The notes under the pieces were generated by a model. The model saw only the letters and a program-made list of their open reading frames with translations. It made no database searches and was not told the DNA's origin. 64,000 nucleotides of DNA from positions 62,001 through 126,000 of the forward strand of contig JAKVKU010000002.1 of NCBI GenBank assembly GCA_022484695.1, written 5' to 3'. The first letter of the stretch is position 1; the number at the start of each line of letters is the position of its first letter. Source of the DNA: Lactobacillus sp. (lineage in GTDB: Bacteria > Bacillota > Bacilli > Lactobacillales > Lactobacillaceae). Made by a program: the position numbers and the translations under genes. Shown piece after piece: positions 8,688-14,791 of this stretch.

Positions 8688-9686
8688 CTATAGCTTGATG
8701 ACCGCTTTGGTTATTTTATAATCAATCTTGCCGGCTAAGACATCTGACACTTGATCCAAAGTTAATTCATGGGTAATTAAAGGTTCAACATCAATGAACT
8801 TACTGCTCAATAGGGCTAAGGCTGGCGCCATAGCATGAGGATTGATGAAAGCCCCTTTGATGGTTAACTCTTTGGCATAAACATCAAAAGTGTTCACTTG
8901 AATCTGATCTTCAGGATTAGCCACCCCAAACATCAGGACCTGGCCACCCTTAGCAGCGCTAGTGATAGCTTGCTCCTGGGTCATTTTTAACCCAACGCAT
9001 TCCACGACAATATCAAATTTTTCATCATTGTTATCTTTGGCCGGGTCAAACACTTCATCGGCCCCGATGCTATGCAGCAAGGCTACTTTCCCAGGATTGT
9101 GTCCGGAAACAGCGACTTTAGCCAGACCGGACTTCGCTAAGTATTCTGTGAACAATTGGCCCACAAACCCATCTCCTATGACTAAGGCTGTATAATGGGC
9201 TTGAAGTGTCAATTCCTGGATACCGTGGACCACACAGCTAACGGGTTCAGCCATGGCGGCAGCTTTTAAACTTAAGCTATCGGGAATGGGATAAACGTTG
9301 GTCTGGGGTACGTCCACATATTCGGCCATGCCACCATTTCTAGTCACACCGATGGCTGAATTATTTTCGCATAATTGGGTCCGGCCTTCATGGCAATAAC
9401 GACAATACCCACAAGGAATGTTGGGATCGATGGAGACCCGTTGGCCAAGGGTTAATTCTTTTTGAACATCTGAGCCAATTTCTGTGATGATACCAGCATT
9501 TTCATGGCCAAGAATAATTGGCGGCACGGCTTGGGCCGATCCGGGTTGGCCGTTAAATAGATGCTTGTCGGTGCCGCAGATCCCGGCATACTTCATTTGT
9601 ACCCGAACCTCGTTACCTTTAAGCTGGGGTAAAGGCGTATCTTCTAATTTCATTTGGGCTTTGGCAGTTAGCACTAAAGATTTCAT
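8688..9686 (-). CDS. Zinc-dependent medium-chain alcohol dehydrogenase (polyol/threonine dehydrogenase-like)
   Basis: A 332-residue enzyme. The GroES-like N-terminal domain carries catalytic zinc ligands in AGICGTDKHL and GHENAGIITEIG. The structural zinc loop is CGYCRYCHEGRTQLC (about residues 92-106). The Rossmann fold follows from about residue 165 (ALVIGDGFVGQL). It oxidises a secondary alcohol or polyol with NAD(P)+. It resembles sorbitol, threonine and galactitol-1-phosphate dehydrogenases without a decisive match. It stands alone between its own terminator and the recombinase repeat region. ATG 9686 follows AAAGGAA. Confidence 0.85.
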   Translation of the reverse strand: MKSLVLTAKAQMKLEDTPLPQLKGNEVRVQMKYAGICGTDKHLFNGQPGSAQAVPPIILGHENAGIITEIGSDVQKELTLGQRVSIDPNIPCGYCRYCHEGRTQLCENNSAIGVTRNGGMAEYVDVPQTNVYPIPDSLSLKAAAMAEPVSCVVHGIQELTLQAHYTALVIGDGFVGQLFTEYLAKSGLAKVAVSGHNPGKVALLHSIGADEVFDPAKDNNDEKFDIVVECVGLKMTQEQAITSAAKGGQVLMFGVANPEDQIQVNTFDVYAKELTIKGAFINPHAMAPALALLSSKFIDVEPLITHELTLDQVSDVLAGKIDYKITKAVIKL

Positions 9687-9862
9687 ATGTGTATCGTTCC
9701 TTTCTATTGGCTGGAACTAACAGTTGTTTTGAAAATAGCTATTTTTGCAACTGCTTCTAACCTACAGGTTTCAGAAAAATATGTCAAATCTCTGCCTGTT
9801 AGCGAAAACTGTTTTTGGCACATAATGCTCTGAAATTCAGTCCAAATTTGTTAAATATACGC

Positions 9863-10055
9863 AATACATGCTTTTGGCTAAAAGCGTGTATTTAAAAAGC
9901 CCATTTAATAGGCTTTCGGGGAAATACTAGTTTTAAATACATGCTTATGGTAAAATATATGAAAACCATGTATTTGAATTATTTGGCCATTTCGAATCAA
10001 ATGAGTAGTTAGTTATCCAATTGATTCGAAATTTGAAATGGTCAATGTATTTGAA
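9863..10055. repeat. Array of inverted and direct repeats upstream of the recombinase, candidate recombination sites
   Basis: This stretch of the 390-base gap 9687-10076 holds three nested palindromes. (1) AATACATGCTTTT (9863-9875) / AAAAGCGTGTATT (9880-9892), 12 of 13 paired by Watson-Crick plus one G-U. (2) AAATACATG (9935-9943) / CATGTATTT (9967-9975), perfect. (3) ATTTCGAATCAA (9989-10000) / TTGATTCGAAAT (10021-10032), perfect, with 20 bases between. The left arms of (1) and (2) are direct repeats (AATACATGCTTWTGG). ATGTATTTGAA occurs twice in direct orientation (9968-9978, 10045-10055). The arrangement resembles binding sites for a tyrosine recombinase, or autoregulatory sites. Confidence 0.6.
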
Positions 10056-10076
10056 ATGTGAGCTGGAGGGATCATT

Positions 10077-10670
10077 TTGAAATCGATGGATAAAAGAACT
10101 TTTAATAAGGGCGAACATTTAAATGTCCAACCAATTCGCAAGCAAGCAGATATTGAAATTGCTAAGTTTTTACTGGCCAAAAATAAAAAAGGCCCTCGAG
10201 ATGTTTTGCTATTTCTTTTTGGCATCAATACCGGTTTACGGGCCAGCGATATCGTCGTGCGCAAAGTCGGCGAAGTTCGGGCGTCGAAACATCCAATTAT
10301 TACGGAACAAAAAACCGGTAAAAAACGCACCTTGAATCTAACCAATTTGGCCGATGAGATTGATGCCTACATTCAAGGTATGCGGGATGATGAATATTTA
10401 TTTCAAAGCAATAAATTCAGCAATTACCATTTAACGGTCAATGGGGTTTATCAAATCATGCAAAAGCTGGGCAAACAAATGAACCGGTCGGATTTCGGGA
10501 CCCATACCATGCGCAAGACCTTTGGCTATCATTATTACAAACAAACCCATGACATTGCCACATTGATGACAATTTTTAATCATAGTAGCCAAAAAATCAC
10601 CAAGCGCTACATTGGTATCACTGACGATGAGATCAATGAATCGCTGGACAAGTTCAAGCTAGGTTTATAA
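10077..10670 (+). CDS. Small tyrosine recombinase lacking the N-terminal core-binding domain (FimB/FimE-like size)
   Basis: A 197-residue protein made almost only of the catalytic domain of the lambda-integrase family. Active-site residues visible: Arg in NTGLRASDIV (box I), Lys in EQKTGKKRTLNL, H-x-x-R in THTMRKTFGYH (box II), His in FNHSSQKIT and the nucleophile Tyr in KRYIGI. The N-terminal SAM-like domain of typical integrases is absent, as in fimbrial switch recombinases. No excisionase, phage or plasmid gene is nearby. Start TTG 10077 is chosen for the GGAGGG 6 bases before it. The upstream inverted repeats are its likely substrates or operators. Confidence 0.85.
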   Translation: MKSMDKRTFNKGEHLNVQPIRKQADIEIAKFLLAKNKKGPRDVLLFLFGINTGLRASDIVVRKVGEVRASKHPIITEQKTGKKRTLNLTNLADEIDAYIQGMRDDEYLFQSNKFSNYHLTVNGVYQIMQKLGKQMNRSDFGTHTMRKTFGYHYYKQTHDIATLMTIFNHSSQKITKRYIGITDDEINESLDKFKLGL

Positions 10671-10724
10671 TTGAGAAAGTTCTACTGAAATAAAATATTC
10701 ACACTTCTAAGTTAACATAATACA

Positions 10725-10757
10725 TTTGTCAAAAATTCTTCCAATGATTTTGACAAA
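10725..10757. repeat. Perfect 10-base inverted repeat downstream of the recombinase gene
   Basis: TTTGTCAAAA (10725-10734) and TTTTGACAAA (10748-10757) with a 13-base spacer. No T run follows, so it is not an ordinary terminator. Its right arm overlaps the first regulatory repeat of the small RNA 1 promoter, so it may be an operator. Confidence 0.45.
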
Positions 10758-10792
10758 TCTGGCACAGATTATTCACAAAATCTCGATATGAT
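10751..10792 (+). promoter_or_regulatory. Promoter of small RNA 1 with phased repeats in place of a -35 box
   Basis: The -10 box is TATGAT (10787-10792). No -35 hexamer stands at 16-18 bases. Instead TGACA (10751), GGCAC (10761) and TTCAC (10772) repeat at 10-11-base steps, the last one 15 bases before the -10. The same spacing is seen at small RNA 3, and the last two boxes recur at small RNA 2. This is the layout of an activator-dependent promoter. Confidence 0.6.
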
Positions 10793-10798
10793 GTATAC

Positions 10799-10916
10799 AT
10801 CGAATAGTTAATTTCCTCCCAAAAATAATTATTCGATCTCCCAACAACTTAATAGTAACTTCTTCATTTTTCTTCCTCCCTAAAGACATGCATCCTCCCA
10901 ATGCATGTCTTTTCTT
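10799..10916 (+). ncRNA. Small RNA 1: anti-Shine-Dalgarno RNA of a three-copy family
   Basis: Predicted transcript of about 118 nt. The 5' hairpin is ATCGAATAGTT (10799-10809) / AATTATTCGAT (10827-10837) with CCTCCC (10815-10820) in the loop. A mostly unpaired middle contains TTCCTCCC (10873-10880). The terminator is AAAGACATGCAT (10882-10893) / ATGCATGTCTTT (10901-10912), whose loop is itself CCTCCCA, followed by a T-rich end. Compared with copies 2 and 3 the first stem has an A-T to G-C double change and an A-T to G-U change, so the structure is conserved rather than the bases. No open reading frame with a ribosome site is present. Confidence 0.75.
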
Positions 10917-10980
10917 GTTGAAATAACAATGGATACTTCATTATTTAACAACAAATTATTGCGAACTTTGAAATACTTAA

Positions 10981-11012
10981 GACATATTTTCTTCACACGC
11001 CCACGTTATGAT
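10981..11012 (+). promoter_or_regulatory. Promoter of small RNA 2
   Basis: TATGAT at 11007-11012. GACAT (10981) and TTCAC (10992) stand 26 and 15 bases before it, exactly as in the other two copies. The block from TTCTTCACA to the transcription start is nearly identical to copy 3. No -35 hexamer. Confidence 0.6.
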
Positions 11013-11018
11013 AGAACC

Positions 11019-11133
11019 ATCAAATAATTAATTCCTCCCAAAAAATTGAATTATTTGATACCAACAACAAATATATTGAAGATTGCTTCATCTTCCTCTT
11101 AAAACCCATGCGAATGCAGCGCATGGGTTTTTC
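11019..11133 (+). ncRNA. Small RNA 2: anti-Shine-Dalgarno RNA
   Basis: Predicted transcript of about 115 nt. The perfect 11-pair hairpin ATCAAATAATT (11019-11029) / AATTATTTGAT (11049-11059) shows CCTCCC (11034-11039) in its loop. A single-stranded A/U-rich middle ends in TTCCTCTT. The terminator AAACCCATGCG (11102-11112) / CGCATGGGTTT (11120-11130) is followed by T residues. The head and tail match copy 3 almost base for base while the middle differs, as expected for members of an sRNA family with different target-specific parts. Confidence 0.75.
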
Positions 11134-11160
11134 TATGGGCTAAATTATGTCAACTCAGCA

Positions 11161-11661
11161 TTAGCTATTGGCAGCATGGGCTTTACACGTGAGTTCAGAA
11201 ATATCGATTTGAATGACCACGGTTCCTTGCAGGACATGATCAGGGATCGCATCGAAAGCTGCCAGGGGCTTACCGGTTTCGTGGTACATGAGCAGGCCCA
11301 AAGCGTGTTTTTTGGTGGGCAGATCTGTGACGATTTTGGCCAGGCCAAAGGCAATGACGCTGGCATAGGCAAAAGAATATTTAGGTGCCTTAGTGCCCTG
11401 GGGTAAAAGTTGATGCTTGTTGTCTATTTCAACGCAGACATGGGGGTCGTTTTCGATCAAACGGACCTTCTTCCCCTGCCTTGCCCCATGAATGTAGACG
11501 ATCAAGTGATCATTGACCCACTCATAACCAAAGTTTGTCGGTACCACATAGGGAAACGTTGTATCAAATAACCCCAGGCGCACCACATGACAAGCCTGGA
11601 TGGTGGCCTTGATTTCTTCGAGATCATGAACTTGCCGATCTTGCCGTCGCATTTTTTCCAT
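11161..11661 (-). CDS. Pyridoxamine 5'-phosphate oxidase-like flavin protein (NimA-type)
   Basis: A 166-residue split-barrel protein of the PPOX/NimA superfamily. The N-terminal RRQDRQVHDLEEIKATIQAC is typical of the nitroimidazole-resistance-like branch. It is followed by the flavin-binding strands VVPTNFGYEW and LIVYIHGARQGKKVRLIE. The likely role is an FMN-dependent reductase or oxidase of small molecules in the cytoplasm; the substrate is unknown. ATG 11661 follows GAGGTG. The gene lies on the opposite strand between small RNAs 2 and 3. Its 3' end comes within 30 bases of the small RNA 2 terminator, read convergently. Confidence 0.8.
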   Translation of the reverse strand: MEKMRRQDRQVHDLEEIKATIQACHVVRLGLFDTTFPYVVPTNFGYEWVNDHLIVYIHGARQGKKVRLIENDPHVCVEIDNKHQLLPQGTKAPKYSFAYASVIAFGLAKIVTDLPTKKHALGLLMYHETGKPLAAFDAIPDHVLQGTVVIQIDISELTCKAHAANS

Positions 11662-11765
11662 AAGACACCTCGTAATTTTCTAGATAGGTTTCATCATAAA
11701 ACAGCCGGGTACACAATACAATAGTCATAATATTAGATTTTTGAAACATTTTCTTCTGGGCTTAT

Positions 11766-11807
11766 TGACATTTTCGGCATAATTTCTTCACAGCACCACG
11801 TTATGAT
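11766..11807 (+). promoter_or_regulatory. Promoter of small RNA 3
   Basis: TATGAT at 11802-11807. TGACA (11766), GGCAT (11776) and TTCAC (11787) precede it at the same 10- and 11-base steps as at small RNA 1. Confidence 0.6.
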
Positions 11808-11813
11808 AGAACC

Positions 11814-11942
11814 ATCAAATAATTAATTCCTCCCAAAAAAATGAATTATTTGATTACCAACCAACAACAAGTTTAACTTTAGATTTTCATGTATGTTTTA
11901 TTCCTCTTAAAAAGCCATGCGAATGCAGCGCATGGCTTTTTT
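11814..11942 (+). ncRNA. Small RNA 3: anti-Shine-Dalgarno RNA
   Basis: Predicted transcript of about 129 nt. The hairpin ATCAAATAATT (11814-11824) / AATTATTTGAT (11844-11854) has CCTCCC (11829-11834) in the loop. The middle is longer than in copy 2 and ends TTCCTCTT. The terminator AAAGCCATGCG (11911-11921) / CGCATGGCTTT (11929-11939) is followed by T residues. Relative to copy 2 the terminator stem has a C-G to G-C double change, again keeping the pairing. Confidence 0.75.
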
Positions 11943-11994
11943 GACGGTCTAAGTTCGGTATCGCCTTGCTAATTAAAACAAGCTATGTTATTAT

Positions 11995-12017
11995 TTAAAA
12001 GTAATATTTACTATTTA
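11995..12017. promoter_or_regulatory. Putative Zur box upstream of rpsN
   Basis: TTAAAAGTA-N5-TACTATTTA. The core AGTA-N5-TACT and the right half are identical to the perfect palindrome at 14635-14657. The pattern is the Bacillus Zur box (AAATCGTA-N5-TACGATTT) with one symmetric base change. The site lies 45 bases upstream of the S14 start codon. Confidence 0.65.
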
Positions 12018-12062
12018 ATTAAGCTAATTGAACTTACATACTATTTGGAGGAAAATCTTTAT

Positions 12063-12332
12063 ATGGCTAAAAAATCTAAAATTGCCAAGTTCCAGCGCCA
12101 ACAAGCTTTAATTGCAAAGTATGCCCCACTTCGGGCTGAATTAAAGGCCAAGGGCGATTACGATGCCCTGCGGCAATTACCCCGAGATGCCAATCCCAAT
12201 CGACTCAAAAATCGGGATCTACTGGATGGCCGGCCCCGGGCGTATATGCGCCAATTTGGCATGAGCCGCATCAATTTCCGCCAATATGCTCATCTTGGTC
12301 AAATCCCTGGTGTGCGTAAAGCCAGCTGGTAA
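12063..12332 (+). CDS. rpsN: 30S ribosomal protein S14, zinc-independent paralogue
   Basis: An 89-residue S14 protein starting [14 protein letters not shown] and ending GVRKASW. It is the longer form without the two CxxC motifs that bind zinc in the 61-residue housekeeping S14. In Bacillus and relatives this C-minus form is induced by zinc starvation through Zur and frees zinc by replacing the zinc form. The putative Zur box upstream, the Zur-like regulator and the zinc-binding lipoprotein nearby support the same role. ATG 12063 follows TTTGGAGGA. It is a single-gene unit with its own terminator. Confidence 0.92.
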   Translation: MAKKSKIAKFQRQQALIAKYAPLRAELKAKGDYDALRQLPRDANPNRLKNRDLLDGRPRAYMRQFGMSRINFRQYAHLGQIPGVRKASW

Positions 12333-12348
12333 TTGAGATTAACTTTCT

Positions 12349-12391
12349 AGTGTTGCGTTAGCAGTATTGCACTGCCAGCCAGCACTATTTT
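12349..12391 (+). terminator. Terminator of rpsN
   Basis: AGTGTTG (12349-12355) pairs with CAGCACT (12380-12386) with one G-U. Inside, GCAGT/ACTGC forms a second stem. ATTTTTA follows. Confidence 0.65.
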
Positions 12392-12399
12392 TATGTTCT

Positions 12400-12749
12400 G
12401 CTATCGTAGTCCCTACTTAAAAAACCGCTGATATGAAATTGTTTAATGGGTGTTCTGCCCTTTAAGCCAATTTCTGTACAAGTTTTAGGGATGTGTCAGC
12501 CAGACATTATAATAAATACTATATCAGGTTCCGATTTGGATGTACTCAAATATTTAATAATTATAGGGCTATTTCCCATCTTTAATTATTTAATAATGTA
12601 ATTATAATATCAACTTATCACTGGCTCCAAATGCCAGTTGATCACCAGTGATTTTGTGTAATATGCTACCTCCAAAACAGGATGAAAAGTCTGAAAAATA
12701 CCTGAACAAATGGCAGACATTGCCAACGGTACATACATGACCGACTATT
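12400..12749. other. AT-rich gap without a gene; one hairpin
   Basis: No open frame with a ribosome site on either strand. TATTTAATAAT occurs twice (near 12550 and 12588). ATCACTGG (12617-12624) pairs with CCAGTGAT (12645-12652), followed by TTTTG. An overlapping alternative pairs CTGGC (12621-12625) with GCCAG (12633-12637), so two exclusive folds are possible. A TATAAT lies near 12509. This could be a further small transcript, but the evidence is thin. Confidence 0.3.
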
Positions 12750-12750
12750 A

Positions 12751-12798
12751 AAAATCCCCATAAGATTGACAGACTTCATGTCAATTCTATGGGGATTT
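12751..12798 (-). terminator. Terminator of the Zur-like regulator gene
   Basis: Minus strand: CCCCATAGAATTGACA pairs with TGTCAATCTTATGGGG with few mismatches and is followed by ATTTTTAAT. Confidence 0.85.
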
Positions 12799-12809
12799 GC
12801 GGTGCTTAT

Positions 12810-13250
12810 TTACTGAATGCCTTTAGCTTGGCAAGCAGGACATAAACCAAAAACTTCTAATTTTTGCGATTTGATTTTATATTCTGGGATCTGATCTTGA
12901 AATAAGGTCATTGGGGGTTCATTGAGTTCAACGACTAAGCCACAGTTTTGACAAATAAAATGACTATGCTGAGTATGCTTAAAGTCACACTGATATTTCA
13001 CGTGGAGGCCACTTTCAAACATGCGCTTTTCAATGATATCTAATGCAGCCAGTTCATCAATATTACGATAGACGGTTTCATAACTCATTCGGGCATAACG
13101 TTGGCGTAAGTAGCTATCAACTTGTTTGACCGGCAAATAGTAATCTTGGTACTGATTCAAATAATGCAGCAGGTCTTGCCGTTGTTTAGTGATCCGCAAA
13201 TCTGCTTGTTGCATTAATTCAATTGCCGGTTTAATTTCGGGATAAATCAA
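12810..13250 (-). CDS. zur: Fur-family metal regulator, probably Zur
   Basis: A 146-residue Fur-superfamily repressor. The winged helix covers about residues 10-80 (RITKQRQDLLHYL, SYETVYRNIDELAALDII). The dimer domain has the metal site motif HTQHSHFICQNC and a second CPAC near the C-terminus, giving the four-cysteine structural zinc site. The start TTG 13250 has GGAGGTG 6 bases upstream; the frame is open 13 codons further without a site. I favour Zur over PerR or Fur because zinc-free S14, a zinc-type binding lipoprotein and shared Zur-like palindromes surround it. The metal is inferred, not shown. Confidence 0.8.
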   Translation of the reverse strand: MIYPEIKPAIELMQQADLRITKQRQDLLHYLNQYQDYYLPVKQVDSYLRQRYARMSYETVYRNIDELAALDIIEKRMFESGLHVKYQCDFKHTQHSHFICQNCGLVVELNEPPMTLFQDQIPEYKIKSQKLEVFGLCPACQAKGIQ

Positions 13251-13371
13251 ATTGAACACCTCCGAAGTTCGATTAACTAAGCATATCATAACTCATTTTA
13301 GCTCAGAAACCAATCCTTACCGCATATCCCCCACTTGATTGTCGCGCAGTTTTTTAAGTCATTGGTAAAAA

Positions 13372-14298
13372 TTATTTGGCTTCAGTCTCTAATATCTTGT
13401 TTAGTTCTTGGTATTGACTTAACATCCAAGTTTTGTAATTTTTACCAGCAGGCAACGTTTCAGTTACTTTTAAAACGGGGATATCATTGGATTTAGATAA
13501 GCTTACGAAATTATTGACAGTTTTGCTATCCACTTGGCTGTTGTAAACGAAAAAGGCAATTTTCTTAGCTTTGATCCCCTCTTGCATGGCCTTAATGGCT
13601 GCGGGTGCTGGATCTGTGGAATTCTCAGTGGATTTTTCAAAGCTTTCGTTCCCGACTTTAAAGCCCATGGCTTCAATGGCATAGTCAAAAACTGGTTCAC
13701 TGACATAGACATCTTTGTTAGCAACCTTGGCAGCTTTTTGTTTCAATTGACTAATTTCTTCATTGACTGGTTGCAAAGAGGCTATGTACTTGGCGGCGTT
13801 GTTGGTAAAGTACTTTTTATTCTTAGGTTGTTTTTTACCTAATTGCGCGGCAATCTCATTGGCTAATTTAGGCATGGTGTCGGGGTTATACCACAAATGC
13901 GGGTTATCGCCGGTTTTTTTGTTCATTAGATCCTCACCGACTTTAATATACTTGGCATCATTGGCGTTGCTGGCTAATTTGTTCATCCAAGCATCATAAC
14001 CGATCCCGTTGGCAACGATAATATTGGCGCCAGTAACCTCTTTAGCCACCTTGGTTGTTGGTTCGTAATCATGGGGATCCACATTGGGCTTATTAATAAT
14101 CGAGGTGACCGTTGCTTTATTGCCGGCGACTGCTTTGGCAACTTCACCATAAAAGTCAGTGGTGGCCACAATAGTTGTTTTCCCATTATTGCTGGCACTT
14201 TGACTAGTTTTGTTGCCGCAAGCCGTAAATGTCAGGGCCAGGGCCAAAGTACCCATAACTAAGGCAATATTTCGGAACTTTCTTGAAATTTTAATCAT
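13372..14298 (-). CDS. znuA: Metal ABC transporter substrate-binding lipoprotein (ZnuA/AdcA type)
   Basis: A 308-residue cluster A-I binding protein. The signal peptide with lipobox (LTFTACGN, Cys about residue 27) anchors it to the outer face of the membrane. Metal ligand regions are visible in NKPNVDPHDYEPT and GDNPHLWYNPDTM. The histidine-rich loop of many ZnuA proteins is missing. It would deliver zinc, less likely manganese, to an ABC permease, but no permease or ATPase gene is adjacent, so it is an orphan component. It is 121 bases upstream of zur on the same strand and has a Zur-like palindrome 103 bases before its start. Confidence 0.85.
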   Translation of the reverse strand: MIKISRKFRNIALVMGTLALALTFTACGNKTSQSASNNGKTTIVATTDFYGEVAKAVAGNKATVTSIINKPNVDPHDYEPTTKVAKEVTGANIIVANGIGYDAWMNKLASNANDAKYIKVGEDLMNKKTGDNPHLWYNPDTMPKLANEIAAQLGKKQPKNKKYFTNNAAKYIASLQPVNEEISQLKQKAAKVANKDVYVSEPVFDYAIEAMGFKVGNESFEKSTENSTDPAPAAIKAMQEGIKAKKIAFFVYNSQVDSKTVNNFVSLSKSNDIPVLKVTETLPAGKNYKTWMLSQYQELNKILETEAK

Positions 14299-14401
14299 GA
14301 AGTTAATCCCTCTTCCTAAAATAATGACAATATGTAATCATACGCCAGCGTCCCGACGGATAATTGAACGTCATTAAGCATACCGTATTGTGGTCATTTT
14401 G

Positions 14402-14424
14402 TAAATAGTAAAAATTACTTTATA
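14402..14424. promoter_or_regulatory. Putative Zur box upstream of znuA
   Basis: TAAATAGTA-N5-TACTTTATA: the left half is identical to the perfect palindrome at 14635, the core AGTA-N5-TACT is intact and the right half differs at two positions. Confidence 0.6.
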
Positions 14425-14427
14425 AAC

Positions 14428-14455
14428 AAAAAACCGCTCTTCCTAAAAAGAGCGG
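14428..14455 (-). terminator. Terminator of the 42-residue protein gene
   Basis: Minus strand: CCGCTCTT / AAGAGCGG (14455-14448 and 14441-14434) with a 6-base loop, followed by TTTTTTG. It separates this gene from znuA. Confidence 0.85.
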
Positions 14456-14472
14456 CCGTAGATCATGTTGAT

Positions 14473-14601
14473 TTATTTTGTAGCTAATACTTTACGTTTA
14501 TTGCGTTTGTATTCTTTGATGAGCTTCAGCGCATGTTTACGGGTCTTAATGCTGGGACTTTTCATTTGACGATAGGCACTAGCAATATCTTGTTTTGCCA
14601 T
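14473..14601 (-). CDS. 42-residue basic protein under a Zur-like operator
   Basis: ATG 14601 follows AAAGGTGG. The protein starts MAKQDIASAYRQMKSPSIK and is rich in Lys and Arg (RKHALKLIKEYKRNKRK). It has no cysteine and no membrane segment. It is a single-gene unit with its own terminator. The best Zur-like palindrome of the window lies 34 bases upstream. Small proteins of this kind have been labelled putative metal homeostasis proteins in lactobacilli, as I recall without being able to check. Zinc-regulated expression is inferred from the operator. A ribosome-associated or RNA-binding role would fit the charge, but that is speculation. Confidence 0.75.
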   Translation of the reverse strand: MAKQDIASAYRQMKSPSIKTRKHALKLIKEYKRNKRKVLATK

Positions 14602-14634
14602 TATTGATTGCCACCTTTTTGAATATTTTTCTAG

Positions 14635-14657
14635 TAAATAGTATTAACTACTATTTA
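14635..14657. promoter_or_regulatory. Putative Zur box upstream of the 42-residue protein gene (perfect palindrome)
   Basis: TAAATAGTA-TTAAC-TACTATTTA, extended by G and C on the outside: 10-base arms without mismatch. On the minus strand it overlaps the promoter area of the 42-residue gene. Confidence 0.7.
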
Positions 14658-14791
14658 CAGTACCACCCAATTTAGCACCATTTGTTAGCTTTGTCAAACA
14701 ACTGAAAAATCTCTTGAACAGGATTTGCTGAATAAATCGCATTGCGGTATGGTTTTAATTGTAAAGATCGCTATAATCTTGGGAGGTGTTG

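Noticed and set aside
9863-10670. Prophage or integrative element marked by the tyrosine recombinase
   Set aside because: No excisionase, repressor, replication or structural genes, no tRNA and no flanking direct repeats at element scale. The recombinase is of the small single-domain type.
10740-10792. TTGACA sequences upstream of small RNAs 1 and 3 as ordinary -35 boxes
   Set aside because: They stand about 30 bases from the TATGAT, far beyond the 16-18 bases sigma-A needs, and copy 2 lacks one. They fit better as repeats of an activator site.
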